The notes: a model not told the origin generated them from the sequence alone. Counted from the stretch's first letter, positions 49,389 through 58,346 are shown. The stretch: 64,000 nucleotides of DNA from HGM13006 sp963650135 (GCA_963650135.1 CAVJLG010000021.1:1-64000), one strand, 5' to 3'. Numbers and translations are program-made.

Positions 49389-52232
49389 ATGTCTGAAAAT
49401 AATCTCATTACTGTAACCATCGACGGGGTACAGGTTCAGGTAACTCCTGATGATACCATTCTCACTGCGGCAAATCTCGCCGGCATTGAGATTCCCACCC
49501 TGTGTTATCTCAAGGATTTGAATCCCGAGGGCTCCTGCCGAATGTGTCTGGTAGAGGTCGAGGGCAATGCCAAGGGTCTGGTCACAGCCTGTACTCAGCC
49601 CTGCACCGACGGCATGGTGGTTCACACCAAATCAGAAAAGGTCATCGAAGCCCGCCGCTTTGTGCTGGATCTGCTGCTCAGCAACCACGAGGGCAACTGC
49701 TTTAGCTGTGCAAAGAACGGCGGCTGTAAGCTTCAGGACTACTGCTTTGAATACGGCGTAGAGAAGACCAGCTTTGAAAACCCCGTTCAGCCGGAACGTC
49801 CCGAGGCCGACTATTCCAACAAGTTCCTGGCCTACGATCCCAAGAAGTGCATTCTCTGTCGGCGCTGCCAGCGTACCTGCGCCAAGATTCAGGGCAGAGG
49901 CGTTCTGTCTGTGTCCAACCGCGGCTTTAACGCTGCCATTACCACCAGCTTTGAAATGCCCTGGGACAACACCGAATGTGAGCACTGCGGCAACTGCGCC
50001 GCTGCCTGCCCGGTGGGTGCCCTGGTTACCAAGGACAACCTCTACAACTATCGTCCTTACAACATCAAAAAGGTCCGCACCACCTGTCCGCACTGTGCCA
50101 CCGGCTGTCAGATGGATTTGATTGTCCGGGACAACAAGATTGTGGGCTGCGAGCCTGCCGACGGTGAGTCCAACCACAATACCCTTTGCGTCAAGGGCCG
50201 CTTTGGCTCCTTCAAGTTCGTCCACAGCGGCGACCGCATCACCGATCCTCTGATTAAGGATAAGGCAACCGGTAAGTTCCGCAAGGCATCCTGGGATGAG
50301 GCGCTGGATCTGGTTGCCTCCAAGTTCATGCAGATCAAGAAGGAATACGGCCCCGATTCTCTGGCCGGTTTCGCCTGCTCCCGGAGCCCCAACGAGGATA
50401 TTTACATGGTGCAGAAGATGGTTCGTACCTGCTTCGGCACCAACAACACCGATAACTGCGCCCGTGTCTGCCACTCCGCTTCCGTTTCCGGTCTGGCCAT
50501 GACCCTGGGTTCCGGCGCAATGACCAACCCCATCTATGACATCACCCACGATGTGGACGCGATCCTGCTGGTGGGCTCCAACCCTGAGGAAGCTCATCCC
50601 GTGGTCGGCGCGCAGATTCGTCAGGCCGTTCAGAAGGGTACCAAGCTCATTGTGGTGGACCCCCGCGATATCGGCCTTGCAAAATCCGCCGCTGTCCATC
50701 TGAAGCTTCGCCCCGGCACCAACGTGGCATTTGCCAACGGCATGATGAATGTCTTCATCAACGAGGGGCTCATCGACGAGGAGTTCATCAAGACCCGCAC
50801 CGAGGGCTTTGAAGAGCTGAAAAAGATCGTTATGGAATACACCCCCGAGCGTGTGGCCCATATCTGCCGCATTGATCCCGAGGACCTCAAGAAGGCCGCC
50901 CGGATCTATGCCAAGGCAAAAAAGGCCCCCATTATCTACTGCCTGGGCGTTACCGAGCATTCCACCGGTACCGAGGGCGTTATGTCCATGTCCAACATGG
51001 CAATGATGGTGGGCAAGCTGGGCCGTCCCGGCTGCGGCGTCAACCCCCTGCGCGGTCAGAACAACGTACAGGGCGCCTGCGACATGGGTGCACAGCCCAA
51101 CGACTATCCCGGCTATCAGAAGATCACCATCGATGGCAAGCCCAATATGCCCGTCATAGAGAAGTTCGAAAAGGCTTGGGGCTGCGAGCTGCCTAAGAAG
51201 GCCGGTCTTCATGCCACCGACACCTTCGGCGCCATGATCGACGGCCGGGTCAAGGGCCTGTACATCTACGGCGAGGACCCTGTGGTAACCGATCCCGACA
51301 CCCATCATATTCTCAAGGCCCTGGGCAGTCTGGACTTCTTTGTCATCCAGGAGCTGTTTATGACCGAAACCGCCAAGCTGGCTGACGTCATTCTCCCCGG
51401 CAGAAGCTATGCCGAGAAGGAAGGTACCTTCTCCAACACCGAGCGCCGGGTACAGCGCGTCCGTACCGCAGTAACCGTTCCCGGCAATATGCGGCTGGAC
51501 ACCGACATCATCTGCGACCTGATGCGGCGCATGGGCTACAACCAGCCCACCCTCACCGCTTCTCAGATCTTCGATGAAATTGCTGAGGTGACCCCCAGCT
51601 TCCACGGCATGAGCTATGAGCGCCTGGATAACTCCGACGGCAAGTTCCTCCAGTGGCCCTGCCCCACCAAGGACCATCCCGGTACGCCCATTATGCATGT
51701 GGGCAAGTTCTCCCGTGGTCTTGGCTGGTTCTATCCTGCGGAGTATATCCCTGCCAAGGAACTGCCGGACGAGGAGTATCCCCTGATGCTCACCACCGGA
51801 CGAATCCTGTACCACTACACCACCCGCGCCATGACCGGCCGTACTCCCGAGCTTATGGAGATTGAGGGCAACTCCTTCATCGAAATCAACACTGAGGACG
51901 CCAAGAAGCTGGGCATTGAAAACGGCGAGCGTGTCAAGGTGCTCTCCCGCCGCGGCGAAATTACCTCCGAAGCAAGAGTATCTGATAAGACCAACCCCGG
52001 CGAGACTTGGATGCCATTCCACTTCCCCGACGGCGACTGCAACTGGCTCACCAATGCCGCCCTGGATAAGTACGCCCGCATTCCCGAGTATAAGGTTTGC
52101 GCCTGCCGGGTGGAGAAGATTCCCGAGAGCGAGGCCTACACTGCCGACGGCACCTACATCTCTCAGAAGCTGATTGCACAGCTGAAGGAAGCTGAGCTCA
52201 AGGCCGAGGCCGCAGGCATCATCGAAAATTAA
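49389..52232 (+). CDS. fdhA: NAD-linked formate dehydrogenase alpha subunit
   Basis: 947 residues. The NuoG-like front has a [2Fe-2S] domain (residues ~1-80), an HX3C-type cluster (HEGNCFSCAKNGGC), and two ferredoxin clusters (CILCRRCQRTC, CEHCGNCAAACP). The catalytic molybdenum/tungsten domain follows from CPHCATGCQMDL near 233. The active site is CARVCHSASV, with Cys in the place of selenocysteine and the conserved His after it. The C-terminal molybdopterin domain is present. It oxidises formate to CO2 or runs in reverse. With the NuoE/NuoF-like subunits it forms a cytosolic complex. A selenium-free enzyme is expected to be slower. Confidence 0.94.
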   Translation: MSENNLITVTIDGVQVQVTPDDTILTAANLAGIEIPTLCYLKDLNPEGSCRMCLVEVEGNAKGLVTACTQPCTDGMVVHTKSEKVIEARRFVLDLLLSNHEGNCFSCAKNGGCKLQDYCFEYGVEKTSFENPVQPERPEADYSNKFLAYDPKKCILCRRCQRTCAKIQGRGVLSVSNRGFNAAITTSFEMPWDNTECEHCGNCAAACPVGALVTKDNLYNYRPYNIKKVRTTCPHCATGCQMDLIVRDNKIVGCEPADGESNHNTLCVKGRFGSFKFVHSGDRITDPLIKDKATGKFRKASWDEALDLVASKFMQIKKEYGPDSLAGFACSRSPNEDIYMVQKMVRTCFGTNNTDNCARVCHSASVSGLAMTLGSGAMTNPIYDITHDVDAILLVGSNPEEAHPVVGAQIRQAVQKGTKLIVVDPRDIGLAKSAAVHLKLRPGTNVAFANGMMNVFINEGLIDEEFIKTRTEGFEELKKIVMEYTPERVAHICRIDPEDLKKAARIYAKAKKAPIIYCLGVTEHSTGTEGVMSMSNMAMMVGKLGRPGCGVNPLRGQNNVQGACDMGAQPNDYPGYQKITIDGKPNMPVIEKFEKAWGCELPKKAGLHATDTFGAMIDGRVKGLYIYGEDPVVTDPDTHHILKALGSLDFFVIQELFMTETAKLADVILPGRSYAEKEGTFSNTERRVQRVRTAVTVPGNMRLDTDIICDLMRRMGYNQPTLTASQIFDEIAEVTPSFHGMSYERLDNSDGKFLQWPCPTKDHPGTPIMHVGKFSRGLGWFYPAEYIPAKELPDEEYPLMLTTGRILYHYTTRAMTGRTPELMEIEGNSFIEINTEDAKKLGIENGERVKVLSRRGEITSEARVSDKTNPGETWMPFHFPDGDCNWLTNAALDKYARIPEYKVCACRVEKIPESEAYTADGTYISQKLIAQLKEAELKAEAAGIIEN

Positions 52233-52238
52233 CTTTTT

Positions 52239-52401
52239 GAGGTAATACCACGCAATTACGTCTGCGGCCTTCGCTGGATCTTTTTCGCCGGAAACGCGCC
52301 GTTTTCCCTTGAAATACACAAAGTATTCCTGCGGAAAAACGTCTTTTTCAGACGAAAAATCTCTCACCGAATGCGCTTGCCGAATTGTGTGGTACTACCT
52401 C
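52239..52401. repeat. MITE-like element with 19-bp terminal inverted repeats
   Basis: GAGGTAATACCACGCAATT at 52239-52257 is matched by its complement at 52383-52401 in 17 of 19 positions, with 125 bases between. No gene is inside. It lies between the formate dehydrogenase and channel genes. It could be a miniature transposon or a large RNA hairpin; no clear target duplication is visible. Confidence 0.55.
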
Positions 52402-52490
52402 TTTCCCCTTGTAGCACTTGATTCGATAATCTAACTGGGTTACGCACTCCAGCTTCTAATTATTTTGTTTAAAAAGAAAGAAGGTTCACT

Positions 52491-53159
52491 ATGAAAAAAC
52501 ATCTGGCTACCTTTGTCTACGCCGTACTGGCGGGCATCTGCATCGGTCTGGGCGGCACCGTGTTTCTCCGGATCAAGGATGCCTTTACCGGCGCAAATAT
52601 CGTGGGCGCAATTCTGTTTGGCATTGGCCTGTTTGCCATCTGCACCCGGGGCTATAATCTGTTCACAGGAAAGGCCTGCTATCTCTTTGACAATAAGCCC
52701 TGCTATCTGATTACCCTGGCAGTAATCTGGGTGGGCAACCTGGTGGGCACCTGTCTTCTGGCATTCATTGAGAACCTGACTACCCTCTGCGGTCCCGAGT
52801 CCGGCATCAATATCACCGCCAAGGCCATGGTGGATGCCAAGCTGTCCTCCGGCTTGGGGAGCATTTTCCTGCTGGCCTGCATCTGCAATATCTTTATCTA
52901 TCTTGCAGTCAACGGCTACGCCAAGAACCCCCATCAGCTGGGCAAATATCTGGCCATTTTCCTGGGCGTCTCCATCTTTATTCTCTGCGGCACGGAGCAC
53001 TCCATTGCAGATATGTACTATTGGGCCGTATCCGGCACCTTCACCAGCCTTCCCGGAAAAAGCTTTCTCTATCTGATCGTCATCTCTCTGGGCAATATGG
53101 TTGGCGGCGTGCTGTTCCCCTTGGCGGAAAAGCTCTATGGCAAGCTGACAGCAGAATAA
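52491..53159 (+). CDS. Formate/nitrite transporter family channel
   Basis: 222 residues with six predicted membrane helices. Family features: LAGICIGLGGTVFLR in helix 1, the loop LFTGKACYLF, VNGYAKNPHQLGKY and CGTEHSIADMYYW with the conserved central His. It moves formate or a related anion. At 222 residues it is shorter than FocA (~280), mainly at both ends and in loops. The start ATG follows GAAGG. Context with formate dehydrogenase makes formate the likely substrate. A terminator follows. Confidence 0.88.
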   Translation: MKKHLATFVYAVLAGICIGLGGTVFLRIKDAFTGANIVGAILFGIGLFAICTRGYNLFTGKACYLFDNKPCYLITLAVIWVGNLVGTCLLAFIENLTTLCGPESGINITAKAMVDAKLSSGLGSIFLLACICNIFIYLAVNGYAKNPHQLGKYLAIFLGVSIFILCGTEHSIADMYYWAVSGTFTSLPGKSFLYLIVISLGNMVGGVLFPLAEKLYGKLTAE

Positions 53160-53167
53160 TCTCATTT

Positions 53168-53212
53168 ATCCCGATCAGGTGCAGATTTTAGCGTCTGATC
53201 GGGATTTTTTTC
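53168..53212 (+). terminator. Terminator of the formate operon
   Basis: ATCCCGATCAG and CTGATCGGGAT form a perfect 11-bp stem followed by TTTTTT, starting 9 bases after the channel gene. Confidence 0.9.
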
Positions 53213-53219
53213 ATTTTTC

Positions 53220-53250
53220 ATTGACTCCGAGTCAATGACCGTGTTATAAT
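53220..53250 (+). promoter_or_regulatory. TetR promoter with overlapping palindromic operator
   Basis: ATTGACTC-C-GAGTCAAT (53220-53236) is a perfect 17-base palindrome that contains the -35 box TTGACT; TATAAT lies at 53245-53250. The position suits autorepression by the TetR protein downstream. Confidence 0.8.
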
Positions 53251-53273
53251 GAACGCACAAAGGAGGTGGAATC

Positions 53274-53870
53274 ATGACAAATCGTCAGGCTGCCGCAGCC
53301 GAAACCCGCAAGCGCCTGGTGGCAGCCGCCAAAGATTTGATCTGTACCAAGGGGCTGTCCAATACTTCTGTGGAAGAAATCACCCAGACCTGCGGCGTCT
53401 CCAAGGGCACGTTTTACACCTATTTTAAGCGGAAGGAAGACGTGGTGTTGGAGCTCAGTCAGGGGATGTTTCGGGAAATTCTGTCTGACGCCATGGCAGT
53501 TCCCGGCGGCATGCTCGCCCGGCTCCGGTTTTATATGATTCACTTTTCCGACTATATCGAAAAAGGCAGCGTCAAAATGGCCCAGGACTGGATCTGCAAT
53601 GTCTCCCATCCGGATCTCTGCCAAGAGGGCATCAACAAGCTCCATCTGGATTCCTCTGCGCTGGAATCGCTGCTGTCCGTTGGCATCTCCGGCGGCGAGT
53701 TGATTGCATCCGCCCCGGCAAAGGAACTGGCCTATTGCCTTACCGAGGTGCTTTACGGTCAGCTGTTATGCTGGGTGCTCAGCGACGGCAGCTATAGCCT
53801 CCGGCAGCGCACCGAGCGCTACTGTGAAACCGAATTAGAAGCATTTTTAACCCCCTATCTCATCTCTTGA
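53274..53870 (+). CDS. TetR-family transcriptional regulator
   Basis: 198 residues. The N-terminal helix-turn-helix is typical (TRKRLVAAAKDLICTKGLSN, then VEEITQTCGVSKGTFYTYF). The C-terminal ligand domain is unassigned. The start follows AAAGGAGG. It is preceded by a perfect palindrome at its promoter and is co-directional with the aldo-keto reductase gene 14 bases downstream, so it likely represses both. The same half-site occurs before the beta-helix gene at 57251. Confidence 0.9.
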   Translation: MTNRQAAAAETRKRLVAAAKDLICTKGLSNTSVEEITQTCGVSKGTFYTYFKRKEDVVLELSQGMFREILSDAMAVPGGMLARLRFYMIHFSDYIEKGSVKMAQDWICNVSHPDLCQEGINKLHLDSSALESLLSVGISGGELIASAPAKELAYCLTEVLYGQLLCWVLSDGSYSLRQRTERYCETELEAFLTPYLIS

Positions 53871-53884
53871 AAGGAGCGTTTTTC

Positions 53885-55009
53885 ATGGCATACTTAGGAG
53901 AAAACATCAAGAAGCTGGGCTTTGGCCTGATGCGTCTGCCCCAGAAGGACGGGGTCATCGACGTAGAGCAGACCAAAGCCATGGTAGATCGGTTTATGGA
54001 CGCCGGTTTTACCTATTTCGACACCGCCTGGGCATACGCTGGCAGTGAAGACGCCATTCGTCAGGCTCTGGTAGAACGCTATCCCCGCGAGTCCTTCCAG
54101 CTGGCCACCAAAAATGCCGCATGGATCAACTGTAAGACCCGGGAAGAGGCCATTTCCCAGTTCGACACCTCCCTCCGCCAGACCGGCGCAGGCTATTTTG
54201 ACTTCTACCTGCTCCACAATCTGGGCGAAAGCCGCACCAAGTATTTCGATGATTTCGACCTTTGGACCTGGGTGCAGGAGAAAAAGGCAGAGGGCCTGAT
54301 TCGTCATGCGGGCTTCTCCTTCCACTCCACCCCCGAAGAGCTGGACGCCATTCTCACCGCCCATCCGGAAATGGAGTTTGTGCAGCTCCAGATCAACTAT
54401 GCCGACTGGGATTATCCCGCCGTACAGTCCCGCCGCTGCTATGAGGTTGCCCGTGCCCACGGGAAGCCTGTGATTATCATGGAGCCGGTCAAGGGCGGTA
54501 TGCTGGCAAATCCCCCGGAATCCGTACAGAAGATTCTCCGTTCCGCTGAGCCGGACATGTCCATCTCCTCCTGGGCCATTCGCTTCGCCGCCAATCTGGA
54601 GGGCGTAATTACCGTGCTCTCCGGTATGAGCAACGTGGCGCAGATGGAGGATAACCTCTCCTATATGAAGGACTTCACCGGCCTCACCGATGCAGAAAAA
54701 GAAACCCTCCAGGCTGCCCAGGACGAAATCCATCGGATTCCTATGGTGCCCTGTACCACCTGCAACTACTGCGCCAAGGTATGTCCCATGCACATCGGCA
54801 TCTCCGGCACCTTCACTGCCATGAACTATCTGACCCTGTATCACGACCTCCCCGCTGCCAAGCATCAGGAGGAGTGGCTGGTAGGCGGTCATGGCCTGAA
54901 GCCTGCCAACGAGTGCATCAAGTGCGGCAAGTGCGAGCAGGCATGTCCCCAGCACATCGCCATTCGGGATGAGCTGGAAAAGGCCCACGCGGCACTGTAT
55001 CAGGCATAA
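53885..55009 (+). CDS. Aldo-keto reductase with C-terminal ferredoxin domain
   Basis: 374 residues. The aldo-keto reductase barrel spans residues ~1-275, with a FDTAWAYAGSE segment holding the catalytic Asp and Tyr, a Lys in LATKNA and the NAD(P) region SGMSN. The C-terminal ~95 residues carry two Cys clusters (CTTCNYCAKVCP and CIKCGKCEQACPQ) for [4Fe-4S] centres. Such fused enzymes are common in anaerobes and may use ferredoxin-type electrons; the substrate is unknown. The start at 53885 follows AAAGGAG. It is operonic with TetR. Confidence 0.9.
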   Translation: MAYLGENIKKLGFGLMRLPQKDGVIDVEQTKAMVDRFMDAGFTYFDTAWAYAGSEDAIRQALVERYPRESFQLATKNAAWINCKTREEAISQFDTSLRQTGAGYFDFYLLHNLGESRTKYFDDFDLWTWVQEKKAEGLIRHAGFSFHSTPEELDAILTAHPEMEFVQLQINYADWDYPAVQSRRCYEVARAHGKPVIIMEPVKGGMLANPPESVQKILRSAEPDMSISSWAIRFAANLEGVITVLSGMSNVAQMEDNLSYMKDFTGLTDAEKETLQAAQDEIHRIPMVPCTTCNYCAKVCPMHIGISGTFTAMNYLTLYHDLPAAKHQEEWLVGGHGLKPANECIKCGKCEQACPQHIAIRDELEKAHAALYQA

Positions 55010-55015
55010 AATTTT

Positions 55016-55053
55016 CCCCGACTGTGAGTTTATTTCACAGCCGGGGATTTTTT
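55016..55053. terminator. Bidirectional terminator
   Basis: CCCCGACTGTGA and TTCACAGCCGGGG form a stem with one mismatch and T-runs on both strands. It separates the convergent reductase and beta-helix genes. Confidence 0.88.
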
Positions 55054-55067
55054 CTATTGATATGGAA

Positions 55068-57161
55068 TTATGCGGTTACTACGATCTCGCCGGTGTAGAC
55101 CTTGCCAGCTTCAATTGCCACAGCCTCGCCGCCGATGGTCACGGTGCCGTGGATGGCGCTGTCTGCCGAAACCTCCAGCCGAGTCAGATAGTTCTTGCCC
55201 ACGGGCGTCCAAGTAGAACCGTTCTCCAGCTTCACCCAAACGCCGTTGTTGACGGTGGGAGCAGGCGTATTGGTAAGGCCGCCCAGCAGGGTTGCGTCCT
55301 TGCCGATGATGCAGCCCTTGGTGGGCGTGAGCTTCTCTTTGCCAATGACAATCAGGTTGCCCTGCTCGTCATAATCCGGGGTGAAGTAGAACTTCGGCTC
55401 GGGCATGGGAGGCATGCCCTCCATGGAAGGCATCTCGTCCATAGGCGGCATACCGGCCATATCCGGCGCACCCTCGCCCTCGGCAGGCATGGGAGGACCA
55501 AAGGAGGGCTTTTCCCACTTTCCTGCGATCTCCAGGCCGTCGCCATTCACAGGAATACCGCCGTACTCGTTGTTGCCATCCGCCAGATAATAGGAATAGC
55601 CGTTATGGGCCGCCACGGAGGAGGTCATAGCGCCCTTGATGTCGCAGTCCTTAAAGGTCAGGATCATATTCTGGCCCCACCAGAGCATGCCTTCGCCATT
55701 GGTTTCTACCGAAATGCTGTTATAGAAGCCGCCTTCCAGCGCCGTGCCGTTTTTCTCGTTGCAGCCAGTGAAGGTCAGCTGCGGATCGGCAATCATGTTC
55801 TTTACATCAAACTTCCGGAACAGCTTCTGATCCTTACGGTTATAGTCATAGGGATTGTACTTGGGGTCCTTCGCTACAGGAGCGGTCAGATCCAGCACCT
55901 CGGAGAACGCGGGGGTGCCCATGCCGGGGTCATCACAGGTCATTAGCTGGGCAATCACGCCCTGCTCTGACCGGAACTTACTGTTCACCACATCGATGGC
56001 AGGGGTACAAGCCTTAATCAGGAACGCCGCGCCCTGGGTATGGAAGGTGGAATCCTTCACCTCGGTCACGCCGCACTCCGGCAGGGTCTTCGAAGTATCG
56101 TCCTCTGCGCCGGGCACATAGCGGACGTTATTGGTTTTATGATACATTACGCCATACTTGGTGGTGACGTTGCAGCCGTCATACCAGCCTGCGGAAGCGT
56201 GCTCATTGGCCACAACCGCCGCATAGGTCATGCCGTATTTCTTGGTGGCATAGTCATAGACCAGGCCGGTGTTGGGCAGTGCAGCCTTCAGCGCCTTGAA
56301 TGCCTCGGAATCTGCGCCGTCACCGATGGTGCAGCCATAGAAGCGGTTCCGGCAGCCGCCAATGGAATAGGTTGCGTAGCAGCTGGGGTCCTTGGAGCCC
56401 TCAGTGGTCACGTCGATAACGGAATCCTTCACCTGCATCTCAATGGCATAGGTGCCAAACTCCTTGGTGTCGCCGGTATCGTCTACCGAAAGAACGCCCC
56501 AGCCGTCAGACAGCAGCACGTCCTTGTCGTAATTCACATGGCTGTAGCCGTCGCACATGGTTGCCCGGGCGTGACCATCGGGGCTGATGCCCAGCATCCA
56601 GGGGCAGGAGCTCATGCCCTCGGCTGCTAGCTCATACTTCGAGCCGTTGGCCTTGATGTAGGAGTTCTTCACATTTACCGTGAGGTTGTCCTCAGGATGG
56701 CTGCCGCCTGCAAACACGCCATGGCGCACCGCACCGGCGCCCTCAAATACATAGCCGTCCACATCCAGCTTCGTCTTGCCATAGCCAGCCACACCGGCGC
56801 CAAAGCCCTTGAAGTCGTTGCCGCCGGAGCCGTCTGCGGTCATAGTGAGATTCTTAACCGTAAAGTCGGTATCATTGACCATCACGCCGTTAAAATACTG
56901 GTTGTCAGAGTCAATCACGCCGCCGGTAATGCCCTTGCCGTCAAAGGTTCCGCCGGTAATCGCAGCGGTAACGGACTGATGCTCCTGCACCTTGCCGCCG
57001 TCTACAAACAGCGCGGTACGATAATTGCTGCTGCCCTTGGTCATGCCACCGGCATAGAGCCCCGTTTCCGGCGCAATGGGGTCTGTCTCATACAAAACTG
57101 CGCCGGGCGTTCCCTCCGGCACCTCTTTTCCTTCCAGCAGATACGTCTTCAGCTTTTCCAT
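55068..57161 (-). CDS. Beta-helix-like protein without signal peptide
   Basis: 697 residues. Many short strand repeats of the type VNDTDFTVKNLTM, VKNSYIKANG, VKDSVIDVTTEG and VVNSKFRSEQGVIAQLM suggest a right-handed parallel beta-helix, as in pectate-lyase-like and adhesin folds. Near residue 545-590 there is a Met/Pro/Glu-rich linker (MPPMDEMPSMEGMPPMPEP). The last ~100 residues form a further beta domain. The N-terminus (MEKLKTYLLEGKEVPEG) is hydrophilic, with no export signal, lipobox or anchor. The start ATG follows AAGGAG by 9 bases. No catalytic residues are identified. It has its own promoter. Confidence 0.75.
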   Translation of the reverse strand: MEKLKTYLLEGKEVPEGTPGAVLYETDPIAPETGLYAGGMTKGSSNYRTALFVDGGKVQEHQSVTAAITGGTFDGKGITGGVIDSDNQYFNGVMVNDTDFTVKNLTMTADGSGGNDFKGFGAGVAGYGKTKLDVDGYVFEGAGAVRHGVFAGGSHPEDNLTVNVKNSYIKANGSKYELAAEGMSSCPWMLGISPDGHARATMCDGYSHVNYDKDVLLSDGWGVLSVDDTGDTKEFGTYAIEMQVKDSVIDVTTEGSKDPSCYATYSIGGCRNRFYGCTIGDGADSEAFKALKAALPNTGLVYDYATKKYGMTYAAVVANEHASAGWYDGCNVTTKYGVMYHKTNNVRYVPGAEDDTSKTLPECGVTEVKDSTFHTQGAAFLIKACTPAIDVVNSKFRSEQGVIAQLMTCDDPGMGTPAFSEVLDLTAPVAKDPKYNPYDYNRKDQKLFRKFDVKNMIADPQLTFTGCNEKNGTALEGGFYNSISVETNGEGMLWWGQNMILTFKDCDIKGAMTSSVAAHNGYSYYLADGNNEYGGIPVNGDGLEIAGKWEKPSFGPPMPAEGEGAPDMAGMPPMDEMPSMEGMPPMPEPKFYFTPDYDEQGNLIVIGKEKLTPTKGCIIGKDATLLGGLTNTPAPTVNNGVWVKLENGSTWTPVGKNYLTRLEVSADSAIHGTVTIGGEAVAIEAGKVYTGEIVVTA

Positions 57162-57216
57162 GGTGAAAATCTCCTTTCGCGGGCACATTTGCCCAGTGCC
57201 CCAGATTGTTATTTCT

Positions 57217-57245
57217 ATTATATCGGCCATCCGATGCTCCGTCAA
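57217..57245 (-). promoter_or_regulatory. Promoter of the beta-helix gene
   Basis: TTGACG and TATAAT are 17 bases apart on the minus strand, 55 bases upstream of the start codon. Confidence 0.8.
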
Positions 57246-57250
57246 TTCTT

Positions 57251-57260
57251 TCGGAGTCAA
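57251..57260 (-). promoter_or_regulatory. TetR-like half-site
   Basis: TTGACTCCGA on the minus strand is identical to ten bases of the TetR palindrome at 53220-53236 and sits just upstream of the beta-helix -35 box. The second half is not conserved. Confidence 0.35.
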
Positions 57261-57340
57261 ACTGTCCAAATCCAACGAAACAGCACATTCCGAACATTCC
57301 TTGCTGCCCGATTCCCCCCGGAATTTTATTGGAATGACCG

Positions 57341-57369
57341 TTGCATAACCAGGATACTTATGCTATACT
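57341..57369 (+). promoter_or_regulatory. Promoter of the PAP2-family gene
   Basis: TTGCAT and TATACT are 17 bases apart. The -10 box ends 41 bases before the ATG at 57411, and the in-frame ATG at 57360 lies inside the promoter. Confidence 0.65.
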
Positions 57370-57410
57370 TTGGGGACGAAAACAATTTTGGCAACAGCGA
57401 GGAATCTCCT

Positions 57411-58097
57411 ATGGAACATACAAGCATCGTGGACTATCGGGATCTGAACTTTCGCACCCTGAACGAGCCGCGGTATTCCCATCTGAAGCTCCTTTTGTTC
57501 TGGCCCAGCTTCGGCATTGTCTTTTATATTCTCGAACGAGTATGGATTCGGGACAGCTATCACATTATGTCCTGCCCTCTTGACAGCCATATTCCCTTCT
57601 GCGAGTGGTTTGTGATTCCCTACTTTTTCTGGTTTCTGTTTCTCATCGGCATGCACATTTATACGCTGCTGTATGACGTCCCCACGTTTCGAAAGTTTAT
57701 CCGCTATCTCGCCATCACCTATTGGGCGTCGGTAGCGGTCTACATTCTGTTTCCCAACTGTCAGGAATTCCGGCCTGTGGAATTCGCCCGGGACAACTGG
57801 ATGGTGCATGTGGTACAATTTCTCTACAGCTTTGACACCAACACCAACGTCTGTCCCTCGCTCCATGTGGTGGGCTCCATGGCCGTAATGTTTGCCGCAT
57901 GGAACAGTCGGCATTTCTCCACCCTTCCCTGGAAGATCGTCTTCGGTGTGGCCGCATTTCTGATCTCCATCTCCACAATTTTTCTCCGGCAGCATTCCGT
58001 GCTGGACCTGTTGGCGGCGCTGCCCATCTGCTTCATCGCCTATTACATTGTTTACCGTGCGCCGGAAAAGAAAAAGCAAGCCGCAGCGGAACCCTAA
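57411..58097 (+). CDS. PAP2-superfamily membrane phosphatase
   Basis: 228 residues with about six membrane helices (LLLFWPSFGIVFYILERVW, YFFWFLFLIGMHIYTLLY and others). Two PAP2 motifs are visible: CPSLHVVGSM (the SxxH motif) and RQHSVLDLL (the RxxxxxHxxxD-type motif). The first KxxxxxxRP motif is not clear, as in the InPS/PAP2-like branch. It probably cleaves lipid or sugar phosphates at the membrane. The start ATG follows GAGGAATC. It is followed by a terminator. Confidence 0.82.
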   Translation: MEHTSIVDYRDLNFRTLNEPRYSHLKLLLFWPSFGIVFYILERVWIRDSYHIMSCPLDSHIPFCEWFVIPYFFWFLFLIGMHIYTLLYDVPTFRKFIRYLAITYWASVAVYILFPNCQEFRPVEFARDNWMVHVVQFLYSFDTNTNVCPSLHVVGSMAVMFAAWNSRHFSTLPWKIVFGVAAFLISISTIFLRQHSVLDLLAALPICFIAYYIVYRAPEKKKQAAAEP

Positions 58098-58108
58098 TCG
58101 CATCACTT

Positions 58109-58146
58109 CCCCCTGTTTTCTTCGTGAAAGCAGGGGGCATTTTTCA
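58109..58146 (+). terminator. Terminator after the PAP2 gene
   Basis: CCCCCTG and CAGGGGG form a 7-bp GC stem with a 15-base loop and a CATTTTTC tail. It lies 12 bases past the stop. Confidence 0.7.
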
Positions 58147-58169
58147 TTACGGATACGAAACATTAACTT

Positions 58170-58198
58170 TTAGACCACCTTTGGGCGGTCTTTTTTCG
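58170..58198 (+). terminator. Second terminator-like hairpin
   Basis: AGACCACC and GGGCGGTCT pair with one mismatch and are followed by TTTTTT. It backs up the terminator at 58109. Confidence 0.55.
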
Positions 58199-58255
58199 TT
58201 TTTCAACCAAATGTCCTCTCACATTTCAAAACTATTAAGAATAGAAAAACAATAG

Positions 58256-58284
58256 TTGAAATTCAAATCAACTTGTACTATAAT
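58256..58284 (+). promoter_or_regulatory. Promoter of the sugar ABC importer operon
   Basis: TTGAAA and TATAAT are 17 bases apart. The -10 box ends 62 bases before the ATPase start. Confidence 0.8.
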
Positions 58285-58346
58285 GTCCGTAGATTTGAAA
58301 GGTCTTTTGGCAAAATTGCCGGAATACCAGATTGGAGGTATCCAAA

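Noticed and set aside
49632..52367. 911-codon frame opposite the formate dehydrogenase gene
   Set aside because: Antisense shadow rich in Gly, Ala, His and Val; the plus-strand gene has complete cofactor motifs.
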